Positions 1 through 10,915 of a DNA stretch of 64,000 bases are shown one piece after another. The stretch lies in assembly GCA_934045075.1 (NCBI GenBank), contig OW203722.1, positions 21,970,429-22,034,428 on the forward strand, in the 5' to 3' direction. A program made the position numbers and the translations under genes. The notes under the pieces are model-generated. The model searched no databases and had not been told where the DNA came from. It worked only from the letters and a program-made list of their open reading frames with translations. The DNA comes from Yponomeuta sedellus (lineage: Eukaryota > Arthropoda > Insecta > Lepidoptera > Yponomeutidae). Numbering within the stretch: position 1 is the first letter of the stretch; the number at the start of each line of letters is the position of its first letter.

Positions 1-74
1 GTTCAATGAACAGTACAATACGTCTTTGTATTCATGTTACTCAATGTAATATTTATAGTCAAGTTACATTTATA

Positions 75-228
<154 letters not shown>

Positions 229-782
229 AATTTGAAATTGAATTAACATCAATATATATAACAATAATCCAGTACACCTAAAGGTTGTCTGGGATTGCAC
301 AATCATGTTTTTCTGAGGTTATATTTATATCGGATTCAATTAGTTTCAATAATGGCGGATGGGTTCGACCACGTTTCACTCTGATCTGCGGGAAGAAAGG
401 TTATCCAGAATTTTAAGTAACCTGCTGTCGGTAATCCGTTAACAATCAACTCTCGATAACTTTTCTCTTTATGGCCAGAAAAGGTCTAGATTCCTTTGAA
501 GCACCACAAAAAAGTTACACGCAAATTGAAAATTACTTTCCTACTTAGAGACGATGATTTTAGGAAAAAGTTTCCCGAACATGACGTCAGCACTCGGGAA
601 CTCAATCCTGCATTCCTTGGGAAGTTATGCTTAACTTCGACGCGTAGCATGTTCAACTTTTACCCTCCTTCTCGGGATGAAGTGTTTCTTGGATTGGTTG
701 GTTTCTTCGGCGTTGCTTTGTTATATAAGAATCTTTCGGGGCGCTTAGGGAAGCTAACTAGCGCTATCAATGGAATACAACT
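229..782. other. Unassigned stretch
   Basis: No supported gene. At 365-388 there is a minus-strand copy of a short motif (cagagygaaacstggtcgaac) that recurs twice in tandem at about 16022-16080, so part of this stretch is probably an old interspersed repeat. The open frame at 496-903 runs through a tRNA-like repeat and is not considered coding. Confidence 0.6.
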
Positions 783-1234
783 TTTAAAAACCTATATAGA
801 GGCTATAAATTCCACCCGCGCCGGGACTCGAACCCGCGATCTCTGGCTAATTGTGCCAGCGCTCTCCCAACTGAACAAATGGGCGACTAACCGGCATCAG
901 TGAAATTTTTTTCCTCTTTACAATGCTCTCTGTATTACGTACAGGCAGCAACATCTGGCTGAAATTATAAGTTTTTCAAATTGCCCTTAGTGTGGCGAGC
1001 ACATGTCAACTCTGCGTGCGCACTACAAACTCCAACATTCCTGCATAGCGCAATCAAAGTGTTTCAATGACATACCATAAATACAATATCTAACTAACAA
1101 AAATCGGACCGGCCGTCCCCAGGCATACGATCTGCCTGGCGGGAAATTTCCCTTAATAGTGGAAGAGCACGATCACCCGCTCTTCCCTATAGTGGTGACC
1201 CCGACGTGATTAGCACGGGTTAGTGCATTAAAAA
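783..1234 (-). mobile_element. tRNA-bearing retroposon (family T), divergent copy
   Basis: It starts with the family end tttaaaaacctat and finishes with the other family end acgggttagtgcattaaaa (about 1215-1234). A tRNA-like segment lies on the minus strand at about 814-884, with a B box close to GGTTCGANTCC (here ggttcgagtcc). The middle (1000-1200) is not shared with the other copies in the window. No clear target duplication was found. Confidence 0.7.
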
Positions 1235-1289
1235 GAACATAAAAATATTAATTTATTATTTTACTTTATTGCAGACAAAACATTAAACA

Positions 1290-1357
1290 GGACATTACAT
1301 AAAAAGGCGAGCTTATCTCTGTAAGAGATTTTTTCCAGAATACCTTGGAGAGTCGGA
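1290..1357 (-). repeat. LINE 3'-end fragment
   Basis: The segment shares 'ggcgagcttatctctgtaagagattt' (split here as ggcgagcttatctctg + taagagattt) with the minus strand of 20430-20475, part of a repeat that ends in an AATAAA-type signal. It is a short relic. Confidence 0.55.
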
Positions 1358-1490
1358 GCAGCAGTTAATTTATTTCTTGGTCATATGCGTATATTTTTAC
1401 AGCAAAACATATTTACCGATTATAGTAATTGATTTCTAATATCTATAAATTCTTACCTTACGTGGTAATATATATATATATATATATATT

Positions 1491-1830
1491 AGCCTTTTTG
1501 CATCTACTTAATGAGATGATTTATACAGCGTCCAGTGGTATCTTCACTCACACTAGACGGGTGAAGGGACCACTCTGACGCTGTAGTGCCTGGGTCATGG
1601 TTTTATAGATGGTGTAGGCTTGCCCAGCACCTATACCGTCCTGACAGCTTAGTCGGCCTAGCCCACAGGAAAGACTAGTCAATACGTGCGGAGCCAACCA
1701 AGCCGCGGGTTTCCTCACGATGTTTTCCTTCACCGTTAGCGTGTGGTGTTGCGACTGCAAATTCGCACATGTACGTAACTTGTGCCCCAGGTTCAATCCC
1801 GAGTGCGGGCATGTACCAATGACTTTGACG
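1491..1830 (-). mobile_element. SINE-A copy with internally inverted head
   Basis: The body matches the full SINE-A at 6853-7262 in reverse orientation from its 3' end (gcctttttgcatctac at 1492) to about 1780. From 1781 the sequence switches to the plus-strand version of the tRNA-like head (gccccaggttcaatcccgag, then gcgggcatgtaccaatgac). Head and body therefore face opposite ways. This is a rearranged or twin-primed copy. Confidence 0.85.
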
Positions 1831-2576
1831 TGGTAATAACATCTATAATTATCACCGTATTGTAATATTATATTTCTAGTTGTCTGTGTATAACTAAGTC
1901 TACAAATGCTGTGTATACCTTTAATTGACATAATCGCTAGGCCTAAGTCACATTTAGTATAAGCTTTATCATGTTTGCGTGCTTGCTGTTAGTGTACCTT
2001 ATAAATCAAATTAAAAAATAAATAAAATCGTTGTAACGGAGTCTCTTTTATTTTTGCATCGAAGAAAAAACAGACTAGAACTCTTAATGTTGCCGCCTCA
2101 ATACACAAATGTTTACTCGAGGCGCCGCGCGTACTCTCCATCACAAATCGACTTATATGCTGCGCTGCCGCGTAATTGTGAAGCGGTTTTTAGATGGTAA
2201 TGGGATACATTCGTGCCACCACAGCTCATCAAGGCGGAAAGCGTCTTCGCGGTGTGGCACGCGTTCTCTTCTCTTCTTCGCAAACGGTAGGGCGGATGCG
2301 CAGTGTGTCCAATAAACATCTGTGTATGAACGTTGCTACAGGTATCTTTACATCAGGATTTCATGAGAATGGGGAGAATGAAACGTGGAGATGGCCAACC
2401 TTGTCAACTCGCGGAAATTGGATTACAAGTTCTTAAGAGTGCTTGTACAAAATTATGATTTGTGCTACCATCGTCAGATAATAACTTGGTCCATCTAATT
2501 TTATTTAATACGTTAGTTTGATTTTTTTTCCTACACTGCCTCACCCCAATCTAAAGTAGTCCCGACTTTTTTCAAG
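1831..2576. other. Unassigned stretch upstream of the candidate exon
   Basis: No repeat or gene is recognised. A CpG-richer patch at 2105-2300 carries overlapping 68-80 aa frames on both strands with no recognisable motif. The last ~50 bp before 2577 are pyrimidine-rich and serve as the candidate 3' splice signal of the next feature. Confidence 0.5.
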
Positions 2577-2781
2577 TCAAGATACGTTGTACCCTTCATC
2601 TCCCATATTAAACCCAAGCCTCACTAACACAGGTATGGATTGCCCGCCCGAACCACCACCGTACGCGGCGGTGGCGTCGACGCCAGAACCAAAGAGCTCA
2701 AACAGCGGGCACAGCCTGGCACGCCACTCACTATCGCCTAGCACGCCGCTTTCGCCGCACTCACAGTACCCCGACTCACAG
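2577..2781 (+). CDS. Candidate internal coding exon of an unidentified host gene
   Basis: This is a putative 205-nt exon. It follows a pyrimidine run ending in AG (gactttttt caag, AG at 2575-2576) and ends CAG|GTAGGC, with GT at 2782-2783. The frame containing ATG 2635 is open from 2560 through the donor, and the exon ends on a codon boundary (…YPDSQ|). The peptide is rich in Pro and Ser: PPEPPPYAAVAS near the start, then a Ser/Pro/His-rich tail, as in disordered cytoplasmic or nuclear regions. GC content and CpG density are higher than in neighbouring DNA. I do not recognise the gene. No partner exons are visible in the window, which would fit large introns full of repeats. The tandem array that follows is made from the 3' part of this exon plus the intron start. 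It could instead be a chance open frame at the edge of that array. Confidence 0.45.
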
Positions 2782-3870
2782 GTAGGCAAAAAATCACCTT
2801 ACGTGGATGTGACATGGGTAAAAATGCTAAGGACATTCAGAGCTCAAATGGCCGGCACAGACCTGCACAAAGTATGCCACTCATTCAGCGCGCCGCTTTC
2901 GCTGCAGTCAGTAATTCAACTCACAGGTAGGCGAAATATACCTTACGTGGATGTAATACGGCTGAAAATGCTTAGGACATTCAGAGCTCAAATATAGAAC
3001 ACAGACTGACATAAGGCTTGTCACTTAGCACGCCGCTTTTGCTGCAATCAGTACCCCGACTCACAGGTAGGCGAAAAACACGTGTATGTAACACGGGTGA
3101 AAATCCTTAGGACCTTCAGAGCTCAAATAGCGGGCACAGATCCGCACAAAGCTTGTCACTCACTTAGCACGCCACTTTCGCTGCACTCAGTACCCCAAGT
3201 CACATGTAGGCGAAATACACCTTTCGTGTACGTAACACGGGTGATAATTCTTACGACCTTCAGAGCTCAAATAGCAGGCACAGACCCGCACAAAGCTTGT
3301 CACTGTCACTTAGCATGCCGCTTTCGCTACAATCAGTAACCTGACTTACAGGTAGGCGAAAAACACCTGTAACAAGGGTGAAAATTCTTAGAACATTTAG
3401 AGCTCAAATACAGGACACAGACTGGCATAAGGCATGTCACTTACTTAGAACGCCGCTTTCGCTGCACTCACAGTACGCCGACTCACAGGTAGGCGAAAAA
3501 ACCTTTACGGATGTAACACGGGTGAAAATGTTTGGGGCATTCAGAGCTTAAATAGCGAGCACAGAACCGCACAAAGCATGTCACTCACTTAGGACGCCGC
3601 TTTCGCTGCACTCAGTATCCCAACTCACAGGTAGGCGAAAAACATCTTTATGTGATTGTAACAAGGCCACACATATTTGGGGCTTTCGGAACTCTAATAG
3701 AAGAAAGTGCCAGCTACGTCACTATTGGCTAGCACGCGGTTTTTGCTGTAGTCAGAGTAACCCGACCAAATTTAGGCAAAAAACATTTCATGTGGTTTTC
3801 ATTTAAGTACCGACAATGCATTTAGAGCTCGAACCAAGCTAAGCAATGCACGTCACTCACTTAACCGCTT
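2690..3870 (+). repeat. ~141-bp minisatellite, about 8 units, derived from an exon/intron boundary
   Basis: The core motif ggtaggc recurs at 2781, 2926, 3066, 3205 (variant), 3351, 3488, 3631 and 3772 (degenerate), a spacing of 137-146 bp. Each unit contains an 'agctcaaa…gcacag' block, then 'gccgctttcgctgca', then cacaggtaggc, then about 50 bp with 'aaaatnctta.gac.ttcagagctc'. The coding part of the candidate exon from about 2692 to 2781 aligns with the same blocks, so the first unit overlaps the exon. The last unit (3770-3870) is strongly eroded. Confidence 0.9.
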
Positions 3871-4937
3871 TTAGAGTATTCCTTAGGTGAATACATTATT
3901 TTTGGCATGCCTCTACCAGGTACCTCTTTACCTAGTAGAGGAGAAATATTAAACCAATTTAGAAAGAAAGAAAAATATATTTATTTGACGACACAATACT
4001 CAAAAACACAAAATCACGCAACATAATACAACAATCAGCAGAAAACACAAACGGGTGACGGTGGAAATACAAGTAGTTAACAGTTAACACAAAGACAAAC
4101 TTACAGAAATCTAAATATCTAACAAAATGTCAGGAAGTTTTAAGTATTGAGTCCCCAAAATGGGCCCGACTCAGCATAATGTTGCAACCTAGAGATCAGT
4201 TGCAACGCTGATTTTGATTTGAATTTCTATCACTAACATTTCAAAATAATTTAGTCTTTTACGACCAATTACGGTTGTTACAGATTTTATGTCTAGAGTT
4301 TAAAAAATGGCATCCAGTTGCTAACGCTATCCATGTTGTGATACAATAAAAATACCCAATGAAGTCTGTTTTCATCGGTAAACTTCAGAATATTGATTGT
4401 GTGACACAAATGTGATTTGGAATATCTTCTCTAACAGATACGCTTACATGTAATAAAACCAATACAGGGATAGAATCAGAAAAACGTGGGCGCTACCTGG
4501 CACGCCTCTTCCACCGCAATCATAGGTACCTACTGTTCTCGAAACCACGAGTGAGCAAGTACAGAGAACAAATGGCCTTTCTTTGTGATTAATTGTACGT
4601 GCGTGCGGTCCTACGTTGTCTTGTCAGAACTGATTCGAAAACCATACAAGAAGAATGAAATTTATTAAGACACACAGTTACTCACTGTCCCTGGAAAATT
4701 TACCAGAGCTTGGGCATGGCACACTACTGAGTTTTTTGGCAACCACTCTGTTTTTGCAGCAATATTAGCGACTTATTTGATTCTTTGTTGTTTAACTTAG
4801 GTGGACTATGATAGGTAGCTTGAACATGAAGAGATCGATATCCAGCACCGCGATGTGTCAAAGACTCAAGTCTCATCAATCAATGATGATTTTGGTAATT
4901 TTATTTTCAAACATTTGCTTTACAAGTCGTGTTTTAA
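3871..4937. other. Unassigned stretch
   Basis: AT-rich sequence with stops in all frames and no recognised repeat. Short A-rich runs occur at 3960-4020. Confidence 0.5.
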
Positions 4938-5427
4938 CCCTTTATAGGGCAAAAGCGAAATTAGTATGGCGGCTGTATCAATTCTAACTTAAAAACCGGT
5001 TTCTACTACCTGTTCAGTTCAAACCATTATTGTACTTCATAAATACAGATTTAGATTATGATTTATATACCAAATTCAAGGAAAATAAATAAATAAATAA
5101 TCTATTAACTTACCTTGAAACACGTAAATATCACATTTTACCACTAAATTGTTTAATTATATATCAAACATAATCACTTCTACTGGTCGTAAACACTTAT
5201 TGAGACGGAAGACACAAACGTAACCACCACTTTGTCACACCCTACCAAGATCATGTGACTAACTTCACTTTGGTGGTTTCACTTGTTGCTTGCGTCCGTT
5301 CAGGGAAGACTCATTTAAACAATAAAGTCGACTACCAATGCAAGCTCACATGAATTATGAGCCTTATAATCAACCTTGACAGGTGGTTACAGCCGCCATA
5401 CTAATTTCGCTTTTGCCCTATAAAGGG
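4938..5427. mobile_element. piggyBac-type MITE with 40-bp perfect terminal inverted repeats
   Basis: It is flanked by TTAA on both sides (4934-4937 and 5428-5431), which is the target duplication typical of the piggyBac superfamily. The termini are perfect 40-bp inverted repeats (4938-4977 and 5388-5427) beginning CCCTTTATAGGG and reaching into atggcggctgta. The ~410-bp interior has no significant open frame, so it is non-autonomous. Perfect TIRs suggest a fairly recent insertion. Confidence 0.9.
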
Positions 5428-5431
5428 TTAA

Positions 5432-6840
5432 AAGTTTGCTCAGTATCAAAACGCCTACAGATTTTCGAAAAAAAAAATGATTCCAATTATCTATGTGAGT
5501 AGAGTTTTATAATTCCAATCAGATGCTTGTCATACAATCAGAATGTGGTATAGTATTTCTTAATAAATTGCGATGCTCCTACATAGTTATATTATTATGT
5601 GAAACGTAATTACCTTAATTCCCGACGTTCCGCGTTTTACTTAATAAGAATGTGGCATAATTATATTTCTTTGTATCAGCACCACATAAACTAGCTTACT
5701 CGACGATTTATATCTCAGAAGCAGCTTTACATACATTCTATTTGCCAAGGCTTTCCAATATCTCGTTCGGTTACTCAACCTTTGGATAAACGCGATGTTG
5801 GTTTATAGGGGAGGAATAATTTTCTCAAAGCGCAAGTCCTGCGCCGATGCTGAGAAAGTTTTTATTAGCAAGTATTTATTAGCCTTTTTGCTGCTATCCT
5901 AAGACCATTCAGAGTTGAAATTGCTTTCGAATGAAAATTGCGGGGAAATTGTAATGCAATTTCTCTGTGTTGATTTGAATCTCTCGCTTTCTTTGTAGGA
6001 ATTTGTGGGATATCTTAAAGTACATAAAATATTTTTGTCTCGGTAAATAGTATCGAAACAAGTTCTGAATTTTTTTGGTATCTCGGATTGATGCTTCAAT
6101 TTTTAAATCTTTTCTAATCTATGTAAATAGATATATTACATCTACTGGATTGAACTGTAGGGTAGGGCCTCTTTGCTATCTCGTACAGTCTACATGATAT
6201 AATTCCTTACACGCACACTCTACACTTAGTAGTATTATGTTTCAAAGTTGCAAAAAGATAAATGTAAAACCATGTTAATTATCAGCTTTGAACTGTACCA
6301 TGCTGAAGGGTTATTGACAAATGACGTCACGCAGATTACGAATCTTGGTTGTTCATAACTAGAGCTCCATATCGATTGTACCCAACTCTGTCACGAACGA
6401 GGGTAAGCGTCGTCAAACATAGTTGTATATTTTCATATAAAGCACCTGAGTTTACGACGTCGCGGTGGCATTTTTGGCGCGTGTCACAGCCATATAGCTT
6501 GGCACATGTGCAATTTTAGCTAGCAGCGCGCTATGGCGTAAGTTTACAGTTCAGAAATGTTTGCTAGTATAATATATGCAGAGAAGTATCTCTGCAATAT
6601 GAGACTCGGTGAATTCGACAGAGGCGTGTTTTGCAGGTCGTTAAGGCAGAACTGCCTCTTTGCCCTGAGCGATATTCTGTTTAGAAGTTACATCTGATTA
6701 TTTCACAATGTATGTGTCGAGATCGTGGATTGAAAAAGTTGTGCACAATTAGTGAAAAATTATCACCCATCTGTCTTTTCCTGAAACTGAAGCGAAGCTA
6801 TGACCTACTTGGTTTCAAAATGTTTTGTTTTTATGTAGCC
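5432..6840. other. Unassigned stretch
   Basis: No gene or repeat family is recognised. A 66-aa minus-strand frame (5899-6099) has no motif and AT-driven composition. The stretch at 6300-6560 is less AT-rich but shows no coding signature. Confidence 0.45.
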
Positions 6841-6852
6841 TATAAACAGCCC

Positions 6853-7262
6853 GGTGGAGCGGTGGTAGCTCAGTGGGTAGAACCATAGACTGGCAAGCGA
6901 GAGCCCCAGGTTCGATCCCGAGTGCGGGCATGTACCAATGACTTTGTTTAATTTCGAAGTTACGTACATTTGCGAATTTGTAGTCGCAATACCACACGCT
7001 AACGGTGAAGGAAAACATCGTGAGGAAACCCGCAGCTTGGTTGGCTCCGCACGTATTGACTAGTCTTTCCTGTGGGCTAGGCCGACTAGGCTGTCAGGAT
7101 GGTTTAGGTGCTGGGCAAGCCTACACCATCTATAAAACCATGACCCAGGCACTACAGCGTCGGAGTGGTCCCTTCACCCATCTAGTGTGAGTGAAGATAC
7201 CACTGGACGCTGTATAAATCATCTCATTAAGTAGATGCAAAAAGGCCAATATTATTATTATT
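6853..7262 (+). mobile_element. SINE-A, full-length tRNA-derived retroposon with 12-bp TSD
   Basis: This is the reference copy for the window. Its tRNA-like head has a clear A box (tagctcagtggg, ~6867) and B box (ggttcgatccc, ~6909). The body continues through 'gaaggaaaacatcgtgagg', 'actagtctttcctgtggg' and 'ccactggacgctgtataaat'. It ends in 'gatgcaaaaaggcc' plus a short ATT tail. The 12-bp sequence tataaacagccc flanks it on both sides (6841-6852 and 7263-7274), as expected for target-primed insertion. The head alone resembles a tRNA but lacks the stems needed for a functional gene. Confidence 0.92.
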
Positions 7263-7402
7263 TATAAACAGCCCACTGCAGGGCACAAGCCTTCTCTCAG
7301 AAACAGAGAGAGAGAGAGTACGGGCTTAATTACCACGCGTGCCCACAACGGATTGGCAAATTCAAGCGCTGAATTATTTGAACACCTCAGACATTCAGGT
7401 TT
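7263..7402 (+). repeat. Repeat family H copy, hosting the SINE-A insertion
   Basis: It contains the family signature 'ttctctcag', a short (ag)n run, 'cgtgcccacnncggattg', 'ttcaagcgctga' and 'acacctcagacattcagg'. Other copies lie near 8829, 29950, 51945 and 55490, and a tandem array of the same family is at 35385-35890. Its class is unknown. Confidence 0.7.
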
Positions 7403-8629
7403 TCTGTTTATTTTAGACAGTTTTAATCATACTCCATTTTCTTAGTTTTTTTAGCGAAGTTTTAGAAGATCGGAGAACAGCTTATAATCTATTATAATTC
7501 CTCTTAGTTTAATATTTCTTCGACCCTGAAATAGAATTCAACTTTAAAGAGTTAAACTTATGATCGTCTTTCGCAGAGTGATTCCGGGAAGAGCGGGCTC
7601 AATGGAACGCTGCGGTCACACCGAGAAGTGGTAACCACAAGAACGCCTTTACTGGCGGCCCATCAAGAAAGTTGTGTTTAAAAGTGAACTATAAAGCTGA
7701 CAGCTGTTTAAAAAAGGAACTTCACACGCTAAGCTCACCTATTCACAGTCTCCAGACGAAAGTGCGATTGGACGACGAAAATGTGCTAAGTTTTTATTCA
7801 GATCAGTTGTTAATGGTGTGATTTGAGGAGATACATTGGTAATAAGGCTGTACATTTGAACGAGAAAATCGTTATTCTTACGACTTTTAATTATTTGGTA
7901 CTATGAAATTTTCGGTTTTATTCTGGACGTAGCCAATTATTTTTATTTTATTTCAACTTAATTTTTAACAAGAAAAGTTTTTATCTAAATATTTAATGTA
8001 TAAAATATTAACAAAATTACGTTGAATATTGTAAATAATTATATAAAAACTGTTAAAGATAATATTTTTCGTTTTAAATAGAAGGTAATAATAGACGAAT
8101 TTGAAGAAAACATATTGTATTAAAGTTTAATTTTTATTAGGCTAGTCTACTGATGTACATTTGGCTAGAATTACACAAATTAATATTGTATTATTACAGT
8201 AAAGTACACGTCTTAAGGAAACAAATGGTCACGGACTGTTTAAAACATACATTGCTCATAAAATACCTATCTATTGTAAACCATGATTTTAATCTTACTG
8301 CACAAAAAATATGGCTCCCAGAAGTGACGTTATTGTATGATAAAAATGGCGGGAAGGGCATTTTTTTATTTACATGTGATTCAATAAAATGTTAAAAATT
8401 TATCTTTGTTTCCTTTTTACTCGACGTAAATGGGAGCTGCCATAGGGGCGGATTACTGCCCCATAAACATTATGCTTTGGACCATAAATACACCGAAGCG
8501 ATCGAGAAAAACACTATAAAAATGAACCTTAAAAACACATAAACATAGAATAACTGAATCATAACTTTGTTAGCTTCATTCTCTATCTAATAACATCAAA
8601 AGATCTAGATGGAGGTAGCACTACAAGTA
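7403..8629. other. Unassigned stretch
   Basis: AT-rich. A low-scoring 80-aa frame at 8153-8395 ends near an AATAAA-like sequence but has no recognisable domain. Nothing else is supported. Confidence 0.45.
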
Positions 8630-8796
8630 GTCTGTACGTAATACAGAGAATAGTGTAAAGAGTTTCAAAATTTCACTGATGCCGGTGAGTCAACTATTAG
8701 CTCAGTTGGAAAGAGCGCTGGCACGGATAGCCAGAGGTCGTGGGTTCGAATCCCGGCATGGGTGCAATTTTTAGCCGCTAAATGGGTTTTTAAAAT
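8630..8796 (+). mobile_element. Family T retroposon, truncated, with 10-bp TSD
   Basis: It begins inside the family at 'tctgtacgtaatacagag', continues through the tRNA-like part (A-box region ttagctcagttgg, B box ggttcgaatcc) and ends with the constant terminus 'ggtttttaaa'. The 10-bp sequence actacaagta repeats at 8620-8629 and 8797-8806. The truncated end lies upstream of the tRNA-like segment. Confidence 0.88.
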
Positions 8797-8828
8797 ACTA
8801 CAAGTAAAATCAAAGTTTTATGAAAACT

Positions 8829-8925
8829 TGGTACTTCAGCTCTTGAAATTGCCAATCCGCAGTAAGCACGCCTGGTTACTAAGCCCATACTCTCTCGCTG
8901 GGAGAAACCTGCAGTGGGACATATA
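8829..8925 (-). repeat. Repeat family H fragment
   Basis: It is a reverse-orientation match to 'gtgcttactgcggattggcaatttcaag' (read on the minus strand in pieces: gcggattggcaat, ttcaagagctgaag). A short relic. Confidence 0.55.
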
Positions 8926-9164
8926 GGGTAAGATTTCATCAAATCAAATTTCTTATGAATTCTTTGAAATTTGGGATAATAAAGCATCTCTGGGATAATA
9001 AAGCAATAATAGAAAAGAAATAAGAATTGGGCTCCAAGAATTTAATAAAATTTTAACGTCATTTTAGTTAGATATTTCCTTAGTCGTCAATTTATTGCCA
9101 ATGTATTTTTTTTTCTTTGTTTTTTTTTATTAGGACGGCTTCAAAACATCTCAGAGTAAATCCA

Positions 9165-9276
9165 GCTATAGTCTTGCAAGCCTCCACCAATCCGGACTTG
9201 GCCCCCGTCGTACCTGATACCTTCCTCAGGCAAGAGACACGTGCCCCTCGATGGGGACTTAATGGGTTGATGATGA
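9165..9276 (+). mobile_element. 5S-type SINE (family S), 3' fragment
   Basis: It matches the distal part of family S: gtcttgcaagcctccacca, cggacttggcccccgt, ttcctcagg, gagacacgtgcccc, ggggac and 'ttgatgatgatg'. The promoter-like 5' half is missing. Confidence 0.75.
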
Positions 9277-9299
9277 TGTTTTTTTATTTTACTTATTTC

Positions 9300-9425
9300 A
9301 ACTTAAAAAAAAAATACATTCCGTTTGCTGTCAATGTAAAACTTAAGCCGCTGCCTTTGGGCCGTAGTGTAGTGACGAAAAATGCAGCGGGAAAAAAACT
9401 CCACTCAGACCATCTTTTCTAAAGT
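9300..9425 (-). repeat. LINE 3'-end family G fragment
   Basis: Reverse complement of the segment repeated at 37380-37545, 39415-39600 and 58420-58560: gagtggagtttttttcc, cgctgc, and 'acattgacattcagcaaac'. In the plus-strand copies it ends with 'gaaataaattgattt', which suggests a LINE 3' UTR with a short tandem tail. Confidence 0.65.
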
Positions 9426-9944
9426 CGTATTAAATCAAATACATCTGTGATACGATTTCAGTCAATAACTTTATATTCGCATAAAAATCTTGTCATGATG
9501 CTTTAACACAAAAGAAAACGAGCCGATATGAAGTCCAAAAAGAGAAAAATGCAAATCACCGCATCGATAATCCATATCATACGTTCATCCCAGATTTAAT
9601 ATTGCCTATTCACGCCTCAAACCTATTCAGCGGAACTCAAGATTAAACGGCAAAGAAGGGAGTGTAAAAAGAAAAATGGCGACCCATAAATAACGGGAAC
9701 ACAGAAGAAAAGGCCGATATCCTGGGAGGTATTGTTGGTGCGATGCAGGTCCACACAATGCGATTGTCCGTCCTACGTCATACGGGCGAGAGTTGACTCC
9801 AGGCGTTAAGGAAAAAGAGAACAGTGAGTATACAACCACAGTAGAATTCTGGAACAGAGTCACAACGGAATGGGTAATGCTAAAGTTCAAATTCATACAA
9901 ATAAAAGTATAAAGGCTCGTAGACGCCTGTAGAATTTTATTGGC

Positions 9945-10068
9945 AAGCTGTCAGGATGGTATAGGTACTTGGCAAGTAAGCCAGGCAAGCATAGAAAGTC
10001 CGAGTGGTCCCTTCACCTATTAAATATGACTGAGGGTGCCACTGGATGCTGTATGAAACGCCTTATTA
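9945..10068 (+). mobile_element. SINE-A 3' fragment
   Basis: It contains 'caagctgtcaggatggtata', 'gagtggtcccttcacc' and 'ccactggatgctgtatgaaa', the distal third of SINE-A, 5' truncated. Confidence 0.75.
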
Positions 10069-10590
10069 TGTATTGATGTTACCTTATGTATTTTTATCGG
10101 TATAGTATATACTTACGAACCGATTATTAATTTTCAAGATCAAAACGCAACTGAAAACCGGTTGCTCATTATTTTTTGAAAAATCTAAATAGCAGGACTA
10201 GATAAAAATTTTCGTTATTGTACACGGAAAATGAAAAAAAATTGTATACGTTACTTGAATATTAATGATTTTTTTACTCAGAAGCAGGAAGTCATTGTCA
10301 TTGCAATTAATAAATTGCATTTTTCATGCAATCAATCTTACTAGCAAAATTTATAGAGCATATTTCGTTTACCCAAACCCGTATTGTTTTGAACTATTAC
10401 TGAAATGGTAGGATAATGATCCTAAGGCCACTGAATGCAGTGGCCTTGCTTTTTGCGTGTTTTTTTTATTTAAAAAACATAAAAATGCTTACTGCATAAT
10501 TTATTTTATTTTGCTTCTACAATGAAAATTGTTTTTTTAGTAAGCAAATCATTAATAAATCTGTGTTAATAAACTTAGAAACTTCGGATA

Positions 10591-10676
10591 AAACTTCGTA
10601 TGAAACAATTTATTCCGGTGGGAAACTTAATAATACAGAATGAAACTTCGTATGAAACAATTTTTCCGGTGGGAAA
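10591..10676 (+). repeat. Two-copy short tandem duplication
   Basis: The segment 'aaacttcgtatgaaacaatt' plus 'ttccggtgggaaa' occurs twice, 51 bp apart (10591-10626 and 10643-10676). Confidence 0.85.
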
Positions 10677-10704
10677 TTCCATAGAATGCACAATTCGTTA
10701 TCAA

Positions 10705-10915
10705 GACCAGCTCTTACTCACCAGCTCTTCTCAGGTCTCTTACAATGCGTGGCTTACACACACTGTAAGAGACCTGACATTTTCCGCACTTAGCCTCATA
10801 GTTAGGCCATTGCACATAGCAAGCACTGAGGTGTGTTAGCACTTCAGAAACTAGGGTTTTCTCACGATCTTTTGGTTCACACTAGCATTACACTAGCAGC
10901 GATCCTACTGGGCAA
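10705..10915 (-). mobile_element. SINE-B fragment with a local hairpin
   Basis: It shares 'gcctcatagttaggccattg', 'cttcagaaactagggttt' and a tctcacgat block with the minus strand of the SINE-B at 49055-49315. At 10731-10770 the element's end is folded back: 'caggtctcttaca' is answered by 'tgtaagagacctg'. Confidence 0.75.

Noticed and set aside
496..903. 135-aa open frame
   Set aside because: Its second half passes through the antisense of a tRNA-like repeat (GTRTRDLWLIVPALSQL pattern); no domain or splice signal supports the first half.
8695..8765. Possible functional tRNA genes within family T (also at 12250, 28124 and 42738)
   Set aside because: The anticodon loop lacks the invariant T33 and the anticodon differs between copies, and all copies are embedded in the same dispersed element, so they are tRNA-derived repeat parts.
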